DNA of 64,000 bases from Afifella pfennigii DSM 17143 (GTDB lineage: Bacteria; Pseudomonadota; Alphaproteobacteria; Rhizobiales; Afifellaceae): assembly GCF_000688515.1 (NCBI RefSeq), contig NZ_JHZK01000004.1:124001-188000 (forward strand). Reading direction: 5' to 3'. Of this stretch, positions 36,343 to 44,036 are shown piece by piece. The translations under genes and the position numbers were made by a program. Each line of letters opens with the position of its first letter. Position 1 is the first letter of the stretch. Below the pieces are notes generated by a model. That model saw nothing but the letters and a program-made list of their open reading frames with translations, did no database searches and had not been told where the DNA came from.

Positions 36343-36705
36343 ATGCATGAACTCATTTTCAAGATAGCGCCAAAGGCGCTTTGGCGCGAGGCCGAGGCAG
36401 AAGGCGTCTTTCGCGGCGCACCGGTCGACGAGAAGGACGGCTTCATCCATTTCTCCACCGCCGAACAGGTGGCGGAGACGGCGAGAAAGCACTTTGCCGG
36501 CCAAGAGGAGCTGCTGCTCATCGCCGTGCGCACCGCGCCGCTCGGCGAGAGACTGAGATGGGAGCCCTCGCGCGGCGGCGCGCTCTTTCCCCATCTTTAT
36601 GCGCCCATGCCGCTCTCGGCGCTCGCCTGGGTAGAGGAGCTGCCGCTGAACGAAGACGGCACCCATCGCATGCCGGCAGGGCTGGGGCGGGCGGCAAGAG
36701 CATGA
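36343..36705 (+). CDS. DUF952 family protein
   Basis: A 120-residue cytoplasmic protein of the DUF952 family, related in fold to ADP-ribosyl-binding RNA 2'-phosphotransferase-like domains but of unknown function. Marks: IFKIAPKALWREAEAEG, DGFIHFSTAEQVAETA, LLLIAVRTAPLG, and the C-terminal GGALFPHLYAPMPLSALAWVEEL. ATG at 36343. Its stop overlaps the pyrD start by four bases (ATGA), a pairing that ties the two into one transcript. Confidence 0.88.
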   Translation: MHELIFKIAPKALWREAEAEGVFRGAPVDEKDGFIHFSTAEQVAETARKHFAGQEELLLIAVRTAPLGERLRWEPSRGGALFPHLYAPMPLSALAWVEELPLNEDGTHRMPAGLGRAARA

Positions 36706-37862
36706 GCATCGACCAGATGGCGGCGGCGGCGCTGCGCCTCCTGCCCCCCGAGACAGCGCATCATCTGGCCATGCGCATGCTGCTTCGCGCCCCGCGCCGC
36801 ATGCGCCGGGAGGGCCATGCGCGGCTGAGCGTCAATCTCTTCGGCCTCGCCTTTCCCAACCCGGTCGGGCTGGCGGCCGGCTTCGACAAGAACGCGGAGG
36901 CGGTCGACGCCCTCTTGGCGCTCGGCTTCGGCTCGGTGGAGATCGGCACGGTGACGCCGAAGCCGCAGCGCGGCAACCCGCTGCCGCGGCTGTTCCGGCT
37001 CGTCGCCGACCGGGCGATCATCAACCGGATGGGGTTCAACAACGACGGCCACGAGGTGGTGGCGCGCAGGCTGGAGGAGCGGCGCGGCCGGGGCGGCCTC
37101 GTCGGCGTCAATATCGGCGCCAATCGCGGCGTGGAGGATCCGGTCGCCGACTATGTCGCCGGCATCAAGCGCTTCGCCGATCTCGCCAGCTGGCTGACCA
37201 TCAACATCTCCTCACCCAACACGCCCGGGCTGCGCGACCTGCAATCGGCCGGCCAGTTCAACCGCCTGCTCGGTCGCTGCCTGGAGGCGCGCGAGAGCGT
37301 GCAAGGCAGCCGCCGCCTGCCGCTTCTCATCAAGATCGCCCCCGATCTCAGCGACCGCGAGCTCGCCATGCTGGTGAAGACGGTCGTCGATATGGGCGGC
37401 AACGGGCTCATCATCGCCAACACCACGATCGCCCGGCCGCCGCTGAAGGCGGAGAGGCTGGCGCGCGAGGAAGGCGGGCTCTCCGGCCTGCCGCTGCTTG
37501 AGACCTCCACCTCGATGCTGGCACGGGCGCGCCAGCTCGCCGGCCCGAACCTGCCGATCATCGGCGTCGGCGGCATTCACGACGCGCATTCGGCCTGGAT
37601 GAAGATCGTCGCCGGCGCCGATCTGGTGCAGCTCTATACCGGCCTCGTCTACGAGGGACCGCGGCTGGCGAACACCATCAAGGCCGGCCTCGTGAGGGAA
37701 CTCGACAAGCGCAATTTCCGCCATATCGGCGAGGCGAAAAGCATCGAGAACGCGCGCTGGGTCGCCGGCTGGGCGGCGGAAGAGGATGTTCCGGAGCCTA
37801 GCGGGCCGGAGCCGGCCCAAAGACCTCGGCGCGCCTGGTGGGCAGGCGCCAGGAGAGCGTGA
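36702..37862 (+). CDS. pyrD: Dihydroorotate dehydrogenase (quinone), class 2
   Basis: Membrane-associated flavoenzyme oxidising dihydroorotate to orotate in de novo pyrimidine synthesis. The 386-residue protein has the class 2 N-terminal helices (about 1-45), GLAAGFDKNAEAVDAL, GTVTPKPQRGNPLPRLFRL, NRMGFNN, catalytic Ser in INISSPNTPGLR, and FMN-binding IGVGGIHDAHSAWMKI. It runs about 25-30 residues past the usual end, with a Pro/Arg-rich tail. The last 65 bases overlap the 3' end of the convergent MATE gene, so the tail is encoded opposite the transporter's C-terminus. Confidence 0.95.
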   Translation: MSIDQMAAAALRLLPPETAHHLAMRMLLRAPRRMRREGHARLSVNLFGLAFPNPVGLAAGFDKNAEAVDALLALGFGSVEIGTVTPKPQRGNPLPRLFRLVADRAIINRMGFNNDGHEVVARRLEERRGRGGLVGVNIGANRGVEDPVADYVAGIKRFADLASWLTINISSPNTPGLRDLQSAGQFNRLLGRCLEARESVQGSRRLPLLIKIAPDLSDRELAMLVKTVVDMGGNGLIIANTTIARPPLKAERLAREEGGLSGLPLLETSTSMLARARQLAGPNLPIIGVGGIHDAHSAWMKIVAGADLVQLYTGLVYEGPRLANTIKAGLVRELDKRNFRHIGEAKSIENARWVAGWAAEEDVPEPSGPEPAQRPRRAWWAGARRA

Positions 37863-39210
37863 GGCCGCGCAAGCCCAGCAGCAGAAGAAGCGCCAGCCAC
37901 AGGCCGTCATTGCCGAAAGCGGGGACGAGCGCGTAGCAGGCGGCGACGAAGACGGCGAGCGAGGCGAGCATCATGTTGCGCATGTCGCGCGACCAGGTGG
38001 CGCCGATGAAAACCCCGTCCATCTGGAAGGCGAGGACGCCGGCAAGCGGCGTCAGGCACGCCCAGGGCAGATAGCGGCGCGCCGTTTCGCGCAGTTCCGG
38101 CGATGTCGTCATCAGATCGATGAGCGGGCCGCCGGCAAGAAGATAGACGGTCGCCAGGCCAAGGGCGAGGACGAAGCCCCAAAGGAGGGTGAGGCGCACC
38201 GAGGCATCGAAGGCCGGGCGGTGCCGCGCGCCGACGGAACGGCCGACGAGTTGCTCGGCGGCGGTGGCGAAGCCGTCGAGAAAATAACCGGCGAACAAGA
38301 AGAAATGCATCAGCAGCGCGTTGGCGGCGAGGACGAGGGAGCCGAGCGCGGCGCCCTGGCGGGTGAAGAAGGCGAAGGCGAAGAGAAGCGAGAAGGAGCG
38401 GATCATGATGTCGCGATTGACGACGGCGATCCTGAGGAAGCCTTGCCTGTCGAAGACGCGCTTTCGCGATGGCCGCGCCGCCCCGCTCACATGCGGCCAG
38501 ACGAAGGGCAGGCTAACGAGGAAGGTGAGCATCTCGGCGATGACGGAGGCGCCGGCGACCCCCTTCACCCCCCAGCCGAGGCCGAGCACGAAATAAAGCG
38601 ACAGGCCGATGTTGGAAAGCGCCAGGACGGTCTGGAAACCAAGCACCAGAAACGGGCGGCCAATGCCGAGGAACCAGCCGATCAGCGCGTAGTTGGCGAG
38701 CATGAAGGGCGCCGCCCAGATGCGCACGAAAAGATAGGCTGCGGTCGCCTCCGCAACGCCCGGCGCAACGTTCATGGCGAGAATGCCGAGACGGGTGAGC
38801 GGCCATTGCAGGGCGATGACGGCAAGCCCCGCCACAAGCGCGATGAGGAGGGCGCGGACCAGCACCGCCTGCTCCTCCTTGCGGTCGCCGGCGCCGAAGG
38901 CCTGCGCCGTCAGACCGGTGGTGCCGGAGCGCAGGAAATTGAAGGTGGTGAAGACGACATCGAGGATGATGGCGCCGACGGCGATGCCGCCGATGAGCTC
39001 GGCATCGCCGAGCTGGCCGATGACCCCCGTATCGACGAGGCCGACGAGCGGGACGGAAAGATAGGCGAGCGTCATCGGCACGGCGATGGAAAGCACCAGC
39101 CGGTGGGTGACGGTAAAGCCGCGAGCGAGGCCTCTGTCGTCGGGCCTGTCGGAGCCGGTCAGATTAGCCTGCCGGCGCGCCGCGCTTTCCTCCTGCATGG
39201 CAACGGCCAT
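37798..39210 (-). CDS. MATE family efflux transporter (DinF-like)
   Basis: Inner-membrane multidrug/toxin exporter family member of 470 residues, with twelve hydrophobic segments in two halves. DinF-subgroup marks: PMTLAYLSVPLVGLVDTGVIGQLGD near the N-terminus, and FNFLRSGTTGLTAQAFGAGD; second half FFLFAGYFLDGFATAAEQLVG. The ATG at 39210 is used, with a second ATG four codons later. No substrate can be assigned. Its 3' end overlaps pyrD by 65 bases in antisense. Confidence 0.92.
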   Translation of the reverse strand: MAVAMQEESAARRQANLTGSDRPDDRGLARGFTVTHRLVLSIAVPMTLAYLSVPLVGLVDTGVIGQLGDAELIGGIAVGAIILDVVFTTFNFLRSGTTGLTAQAFGAGDRKEEQAVLVRALLIALVAGLAVIALQWPLTRLGILAMNVAPGVAEATAAYLFVRIWAAPFMLANYALIGWFLGIGRPFLVLGFQTVLALSNIGLSLYFVLGLGWGVKGVAGASVIAEMLTFLVSLPFVWPHVSGAARPSRKRVFDRQGFLRIAVVNRDIMIRSFSLLFAFAFFTRQGAALGSLVLAANALLMHFFLFAGYFLDGFATAAEQLVGRSVGARHRPAFDASVRLTLLWGFVLALGLATVYLLAGGPLIDLMTTSPELRETARRYLPWACLTPLAGVLAFQMDGVFIGATWSRDMRNMMLASLAVFVAACYALVPAFGNDGLWLALLLLLGLRGLTLSWRLPTRRAEVFGPAPAR

Positions 39211-39258
39211 ACACCAAAGCGGGCGGCGACGAAGCCCAATTCGCAGCCAGACCCTAGG

Positions 39259-39534
39259 TCAGTCGCGCCGGCCCATCACCGCGAAAAGACGCATCAGCAG
39301 GAAAACCGGCACGACGATGAGAGCGCCGAAGAGGAAATAGGTGAAGGCGTCCTCGAAGATGGCGAAGCCCATCCGGTAGAGCCGCATGGCGGCGCGCTCG
39401 GCCCAGAAATAAAGGTCGAGCGGATGCAGGTTCAGCGCCGACAGGACGATGCCGACGACGACCGACAGGACGGTGAGGCGCAGCGCCACCCGCCAGGGGC
39501 TGTCGCCGAGAAAGCGTGTTACCGGACCCGCCAT
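39259..39534 (-). CDS. DUF6460 small membrane protein
   Basis: A 91-residue protein with two hydrophobic segments (about 17-36 and 63-82) around a loop containing YFWAERAAMRLYRMGF. This matches a conserved alphaproteobacterial family of unknown function (DUF6460), sometimes mislabelled as an integrase. N-terminus MAGPVTRFLGDSPWRVALRL is typical. It stands alone between the MATE gene and the DNA ligase gene, all on the minus strand; gaps 48 and 71 bases. Confidence 0.8.
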   Translation of the reverse strand: MAGPVTRFLGDSPWRVALRLTVLSVVVGIVLSALNLHPLDLYFWAERAAMRLYRMGFAIFEDAFTYFLFGALIVVPVFLLMRLFAVMGRRD

Positions 39535-39605
39535 CTTGCCTGCTCCTTCATGTCCGGGTGCCAGGCAGAGCTAGGCATTTCGCCGCGGCATGGCAAGCGC
39601 GCGGC

Positions 39606-41240
39606 CTAACGGGGCGCCGGCAGAAGCTTTTCCAGCGTCTGAAGCCGGTCCGCCTCCGCCGGGGGTTTGTCCCAGCGGATGCGGTTGATGCGCGGAAAGC
39701 GCATGGCGACGCCGGATTTGTGGCGCGTGGAGCGGTTCAGCCCCTCAAAGGCGACTTCCAGGACGAGGCCGGCGCCCGGCTCGGCACGCACCGCGCGCAC
39801 CGGCCCGAAGCGCTCGACGGTGTTGTTGCGCACGAAACGGTCGAGCTCCTTCAGCTCCTCGTCGGTGAAGCCGAAATAGGCCTTGCCGACGGGGACGAGC
39901 TCGCCCGCCTCAGGCGTCTCGGCGGTCCAGACGCCGAACGTGTAGTCGGAATAGAAGGAGGAGCGGCGGCCATGGCCGCGCTGGGCGTACATGAGCACGG
40001 CGTCGAGCAGGAACGGGTCGCGCTTCCACTTGAACCAGGGTCCCTTCGGCCTGCCGGCGAGATAGGGCGAATCCCAGCGCTTCAACATCAGCCCCTCGGC
40101 GACGTCGTGGAGGCGGTCCTTTCTGGGCGGGTCGGATCTCAGACGAGCGAGCTCCTCCCAGTCGGCGAAGTCGACCAGCGGCGAGATGTCGATGCGCGGC
40201 GAGGCGAGGCGGGAGACGAACGCCTCCAGGCGCCGCCGTCGGTCGCGGAAGGGCAAGGGCCGCAAATCCTCGCCCTCTTCCTCCAAGAGGTCGTAGGCGC
40301 GGATGAAGGCCGGATAATCGGCGAGCGTCTTTCCCGTGACCTTCTTGCGGTTCAGCCGCTGCTGCAAATCGGCGAAGGGGGCGATCGCCATGCCGTCCTC
40401 GCCCTCTCGCGCCACCAGGAGTTCGCCGTCGATGGCGCCGGTGAAGGCGAAATGCTCCAACATGTCGGGAAAGGCGCCGGAGATATCGTCGCCGGTGCGC
40501 GAATAAAGCCGCGCCGTGCCGTCCTCCGCCGCGCCCTGGATGCGGATGCCGTCCCATTTCCATTCGGCGGCGTAATCGGCCGGATCGAGCCTGGCGAAAT
40601 CCTCTTCGGCGACGGCGTTCGACAGCATCACCGGGCGGAAGGGGGCGAGGCGCCTCGCCTGCGGCCGTCCCGCCCGTCCCTCCAGCCAGGCGAAGAGCTC
40701 GGTATAGGGCGGGGCGAGGCCGTGCCAGATCTCCTCGATATCGGCGATGGGCCTCGCCCCGAAATCGGCCAGCGCCTGCTTGGCGAGCCGGGCCGTGACG
40801 CCGACCCTGAGGCCGCCGGTGACGAGCTTGATGAGCCCGTAGCGGCCGCTCGCATCAAGCCCGTCCAGCCAGGCCGCGACGAGCTTCGGACCCTCAAGGC
40901 GCGAGGCGGCCGAGAGCTGCTGCACAACCTCACCGATGGCAGGCGCGCTGGCGACCTTCCCGCCATCCGGCCAGATGAGCGAGACGGTCTCGGCAAGGTC
41001 GCCGACATAATCGTAGGAAAGGCCGAAGAGCACCGGATCGACACGCTCTTCCACCAGGGCGCGGATCATCGCCGGCTTCACCGAGGCGATGGAAAGATCC
41101 CCGGTGATGGCGGCGAGCGCATAGCCGCGGTCCGGATCGGGCAGATTGCGCAGGTAGTCGGCGAGAAGACGCAGCTTGCCGTTGCGCTGCGGCGTCAGCG
41201 TCAGGCGGTCGAGAAGGGCGGCGAAGGCCTGCATGGCCAA
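39606..41240 (-). CDS. ATP-dependent DNA ligase (ligase-associated repair module)
   Basis: Three-domain ATP ligase of 544 residues. N-terminal helical domain (about 1-200, GKLRLLADYLRNLPDP, SYDYVGDLAETVSLIWP), nucleotidyltransferase domain with catalytic Lys228 in EWKWDGIRIQ, motif III DGELLV, motif V LMLKRWDSPYLAGRPKGPWFKWKR-type C-terminal signature, and OB domain. This is the LigB/LPE ligase found with an MBL exonuclease, Lhr-type helicase and PdeM phosphoesterase, all of which lie within the next 6 kb. Presumed role: DNA repair under damage; not a replacement for NAD-dependent LigA. Confidence 0.93.
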   Translation of the reverse strand: MAMQAFAALLDRLTLTPQRNGKLRLLADYLRNLPDPDRGYALAAITGDLSIASVKPAMIRALVEERVDPVLFGLSYDYVGDLAETVSLIWPDGGKVASAPAIGEVVQQLSAASRLEGPKLVAAWLDGLDASGRYGLIKLVTGGLRVGVTARLAKQALADFGARPIADIEEIWHGLAPPYTELFAWLEGRAGRPQARRLAPFRPVMLSNAVAEEDFARLDPADYAAEWKWDGIRIQGAAEDGTARLYSRTGDDISGAFPDMLEHFAFTGAIDGELLVAREGEDGMAIAPFADLQQRLNRKKVTGKTLADYPAFIRAYDLLEEEGEDLRPLPFRDRRRRLEAFVSRLASPRIDISPLVDFADWEELARLRSDPPRKDRLHDVAEGLMLKRWDSPYLAGRPKGPWFKWKRDPFLLDAVLMYAQRGHGRRSSFYSDYTFGVWTAETPEAGELVPVGKAYFGFTDEELKELDRFVRNNTVERFGPVRAVRAEPGAGLVLEVAFEGLNRSTRHKSGVAMRFPRINRIRWDKPPAEADRLQTLEKLLPAPR

Positions 41241-41537
41241 GATATAGGCGGGGCGCGCGCAGGCGGCGAGACGCGTGCCATCGGGCGCGGCGGCACGGTC
41301 TTATTTGCAGCGCAACATGTGCGGCTTTCGCGAGGCTGTGCGACCGACTGTCCCGTCAAAAGACAATTGCAGCAATTCCAGGGATTTGGCGGCCGATCTT
41401 GCTATGCATTCCGGCGAGTGCTGCGTTGCAAAAAGACGCCTTGGATTCAGCCGCCCGGATACGCATCTTACGGCCATCGGCACGCCGGAAAGCACCGTGT
41501 GGTGCCGTCCCACTTTGAAGACTGGAGACCAAGAGAC
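41241..41537. other. Intergenic region of 297 bases
   Basis: Divergent gap between the DNA ligase and the small basic protein gene. It must hold promoters for both. I looked for the alphaproteobacterial LexA box (GTTC-N7-GTTC) and found none. The AT-richer stretch at about 41360-41480 is the likely promoter area, but no -35/-10 pair is convincing. Confidence 0.5.
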
Positions 41538-41735
41538 ATGGCAAATATTGCGGGCTATTCCGCGCTGAGCGGCCGCAAATCGGGCCGCTCGCGGTTCCGC
41601 CGCGCCTTCGACTGGATGGTCTGGGCGCGCGAGGGCGAGGCCATTCGCCAGATGGAGCAAGAGGCCGGTTTCATTCTCGGCCCCGAGCAGCTGGCGCAGA
41701 TGCGCCGTCATCACCGCGCCCGGCGCCCCTATTAA
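41538..41735 (+). CDS. Small basic hypothetical protein, 65 residues
   Basis: Starts at ATG 41538, just after GGAGACCAAGAGAC (ribosome site). Composition is basic at both ends: N-terminal SGRKSGRSRFRRAF, middle helix DWMVWAREGEAIRQMEQEA, C-terminal RRHHRARRPY. I do not recognise a family; DUF1127-like proteins are similar in size and charge but the match is weak. It lies 60 bases before the GNAT gene and within the DNA-repair area. The start and size are supported by the ribosome site and by high third-position GC in this frame. Confidence 0.6.
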   Translation: MANIAGYSALSGRKSGRSRFRRAFDWMVWAREGEAIRQMEQEAGFILGPEQLAQMRRHHRARRPY

Positions 41736-41795
41736 GGCGCCAGGCGAGCCCTCGACGTTGCGGGCGGCCGGCATCGTCGGCCGCGCCACCGCGTT

Positions 41796-42329
41796 ATGAC
41801 ACCCTTTATCCGCAAGCTCTGGCCGCACGAGGCCAGGCTGTTCGGCGCGCATCTTCTGCGTCTCGGCCCGCAAGCGCGCCGCATGCGTTTCGGCGCGCCG
41901 GTGAACGAGGAGCGCCTGCGCCTTTACGCGCGCGACGCCTTCACCTTCGACGCCATCGTTCTCGGCTATTTCGCCGACGGGCTGATGCGCGGCTCAGCGG
42001 AGCTGCATCCGCTCCGCCACAGCCGGCCGGCCGAGGCGGAGGCTGCCTTCGCCATCGAGGACGATTGGCAAGGCCACGGCATCGGCCAGGCGCTGATGGC
42101 GCGCATCCTCACCCTGGCGCAAAACCGCGGCATGGAGCGCCTGCACCTCTTCTGCCTGCAGGAGAACCGGCGCATGCTGCATCTGGCGCGCCGCTTCGAC
42201 GCCGCGCTCACTTACGAAACCGGCGAAGTGGACGCCCTGGTGCGGCCGGGCAGCGCCAGCCCGTTTTCCTTTCTCGACGAAGCGTTCGACGACGCCGAAG
42301 GCGCCCTACGTATGGCGCTGCGCGTCTAG
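41796..42329 (+). CDS. GNAT family N-acetyltransferase
   Basis: A 177-residue acetyl-CoA-dependent acyltransferase fold protein. Visible: strand-rich centre FDAIVLGYFADGLMRGSAELHPL, motif A acetyl-CoA loop in EDDWQGHGIGQALMARILTLA (Gln/Gly-x-Gly-x-Gly type), and the following NRRMLHLARRF helix. Substrate unknown. Located 60 bases after the small basic protein gene on the same strand and convergent, 23 bases apart, with the exonuclease gene. Confidence 0.87.
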   Translation: MTPFIRKLWPHEARLFGAHLLRLGPQARRMRFGAPVNEERLRLYARDAFTFDAIVLGYFADGLMRGSAELHPLRHSRPAEAEAAFAIEDDWQGHGIGQALMARILTLAQNRGMERLHLFCLQENRRMLHLARRFDAALTYETGEVDALVRPGSASPFSFLDEAFDDAEGALRMALRV

Positions 42330-42352
42330 ACCGCGCGCCGGCGGCAACCATC

Positions 42353-43363
42353 CTATTCCGGCTCGTCTTCATAGCCGACGAGGCGGAGAGGCCGCGCCTT
42401 GATCCCTTGAAGCTCGCACCAGCGGCTCAGCGCGTCGTCGCGGCCGTGGGTGATCCACACCTCGCCGGCGCCAACCTCGCCGATCGTCGCCACCAGCTCG
42501 TCCCAATCACAATGGTCGGAGATGACCAGCGGCAGCTCCACGCCGCGCTGACGGGCGCGCTGGCGGATCATCATCCAGCCGGAGGCGAAGGCCGCCAGCG
42601 GGTCGGGAAAGCGCCGCGCCCAGCGATCGGCGAAGGCCGATGGCGGGCAGACGACGATGGCGCCGGAAAAATCACCCTTCTTGCCGCGCTCCAGCGTCGC
42701 CGGGGCCAGCGGGCCGAGCGCGATGCCCTCGCTTTCATAAAGGTCGCAAAGCGCCTTCAGCGCCCCGTGGATATAGATGGTGCGCTCGTAGCCCGCCTGG
42801 CGCAAAAGCGCGATGACGCGCTGGGCCTTGCCGAGCGCATAAGCGCCGATGAGATGCGCCCGGTCCGCGAAGAGCTCCACGGAACGCAAGAGCTTGGCGA
42901 TCTCGGCACCGTCGTCAGGATGGCGGAAGACCGGCAAGGCGAAGGTCGCCTCGGTGATGAAGACGTCGCAGGGCACCGGCTCGAAGGGCGCGCAGGTCGG
43001 ATCGGCGCGGCGCTTGTAATCGCCGGAGGCGACGATCCTGAGACCGTTCCTCTCCACCGCAATCTGCGCCGAGCCGAGAACGTGGCCCGCCGGGTGGAAG
43101 GTGGCCGATACGCCGTTGAGATCGAGCTTCTCGCCATAGCCGAGCGCCTGCGTCCGGCCAGCGAAGCCGGCGCCGTAGCGCGCCGCCATGATCTTCAGCG
43201 TCTCGCCGGTCGCCAAGACCGCGCCGTGGCCGGATCTCGCATGGTCGGCATGGCCATGGGTGATGAGGGCGCGCGGCACCGGCCGCACCGGGTCGATGTA
43301 GAAATCGCCGGGCGGGCAATAAAGACCGGCGGGCGTGGGACAGAGGAGCTCGGCGGGGCGCAT
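42353..43363 (-). CDS. Ligase-associated DNA exonuclease (metallo-beta-lactamase fold)
   Basis: Nuclease of 336 residues in the MBL/beta-CASP group that accompanies LPE-type ligases. Metal motif in LITHGHADHARSGHG, second region FHPAGHVLGSAQI, SGDYKRRADPTC, the beta-CASP type segment around IYIHGALKALCDLYES, and C-terminal LVISDHCDWDELV and VWITHGRDDALSRW. Expected role: 3' or end processing in the repair module with the ligase, helicase and phosphoesterase nearby. Opposite strand to the helicase; the RAMA-like gene lies between. Confidence 0.92.
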   Translation of the reverse strand: MRPAELLCPTPAGLYCPPGDFYIDPVRPVPRALITHGHADHARSGHGAVLATGETLKIMAARYGAGFAGRTQALGYGEKLDLNGVSATFHPAGHVLGSAQIAVERNGLRIVASGDYKRRADPTCAPFEPVPCDVFITEATFALPVFRHPDDGAEIAKLLRSVELFADRAHLIGAYALGKAQRVIALLRQAGYERTIYIHGALKALCDLYESEGIALGPLAPATLERGKKGDFSGAIVVCPPSAFADRWARRFPDPLAAFASGWMMIRQRARQRGVELPLVISDHCDWDELVATIGEVGAGEVWITHGRDDALSRWCELQGIKARPLRLVGYEDEPE

Positions 43364-43449
43364 AGAGGCGAATATAGGCGCGCGGCCGGCGCGGCGAAGG
43401 CCGCCGGCGTCTTCGCCCGAGCTAAGCGGGCGGCGAGATCAAGCCTCGA

Positions 43450-43947
43450 TCACACCTCGCCGAGGCGCAGCCAGCGATCGCCGCCGGGCACGCGGACTTC
43501 CCAAATGCGCCAGCCGTTGAGATTGACCTTGCGGCCCTCACGCGTGCGCACATGGGCGATCAGCGCGGCCGATGGCGAGTTGAAGCGCTCGCCAGCGACG
43601 ACCCACATACCGTCCTCGATGACACCTTCCACCGTCTGTCCCGCATAGGCGGCGCGCAACAGCGTGCCGTTGGGCAGGAACACCTCGTGCCCGTGGCGGC
43701 CGATCTTCGACCAGCCGCCCTCCTTGGCGCCCCCGCCCTTGGCGCGGCGCGGCGCGCCGGGCAAGACGTGGCGCCCGGCAAACCCCGGCCCGCCTTCCAG
43801 GCCGAGAAGACGGCGCAGGATCTCGTTCTGGGTCTCCTCGAACTCGATCCTCGCGCTCTCGATCAGCTTGTGCACATCCATGTCGACGGCAATCGTGTTG
43901 AGGGTGTCCTCATCTCGCTTCTTGCCGCCTTTTTTCTTCTTCGCCAT
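43450..43947 (-). CDS. Hypothetical protein with N-terminal RHH-like helix pair and C-terminal RAMA-like domain
   Basis: A 165-residue basic protein. N-terminus is a Lys-rich patch (MAKKKKGGKKR) followed by IAVDMDVHKLIESARIEF and ETQNEILRRLLGLEGG. That helix pattern resembles SeqA/ribbon-helix-helix N-termini. After a Gly/Ala-rich linker, residues about 85-160 run LPNGTLLRAAYAGQTVEG, then EDGMWVVAGERFNSPSAAL and NLNGWRIWEVR. This pattern (tryptophan-closing, with S-P-S-A-A) resembles the RAMA domain that accompanies adenine methyltransferases. Likely DNA binding. It is divergent from the Lhr helicase gene (89-base gap) and adjacent to the exonuclease gene. Family assignment is by eye only. 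Confidence 0.7.
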   Translation of the reverse strand: MAKKKKGGKKRDEDTLNTIAVDMDVHKLIESARIEFEETQNEILRRLLGLEGGPGFAGRHVLPGAPRRAKGGGAKEGGWSKIGRHGHEVFLPNGTLLRAAYAGQTVEGVIEDGMWVVAGERFNSPSAALIAHVRTREGRKVNLNGWRIWEVRVPGGDRWLRLGEV

Positions 43948-44036
43948 GTCAGCCCCCTGCCGCGATACCGACTATGTGGACGAAGAGGCGTCGCGTGCAA
44001 CTCGACTTGGCCAGCAGGCGGCCTACACTCGTGCGC

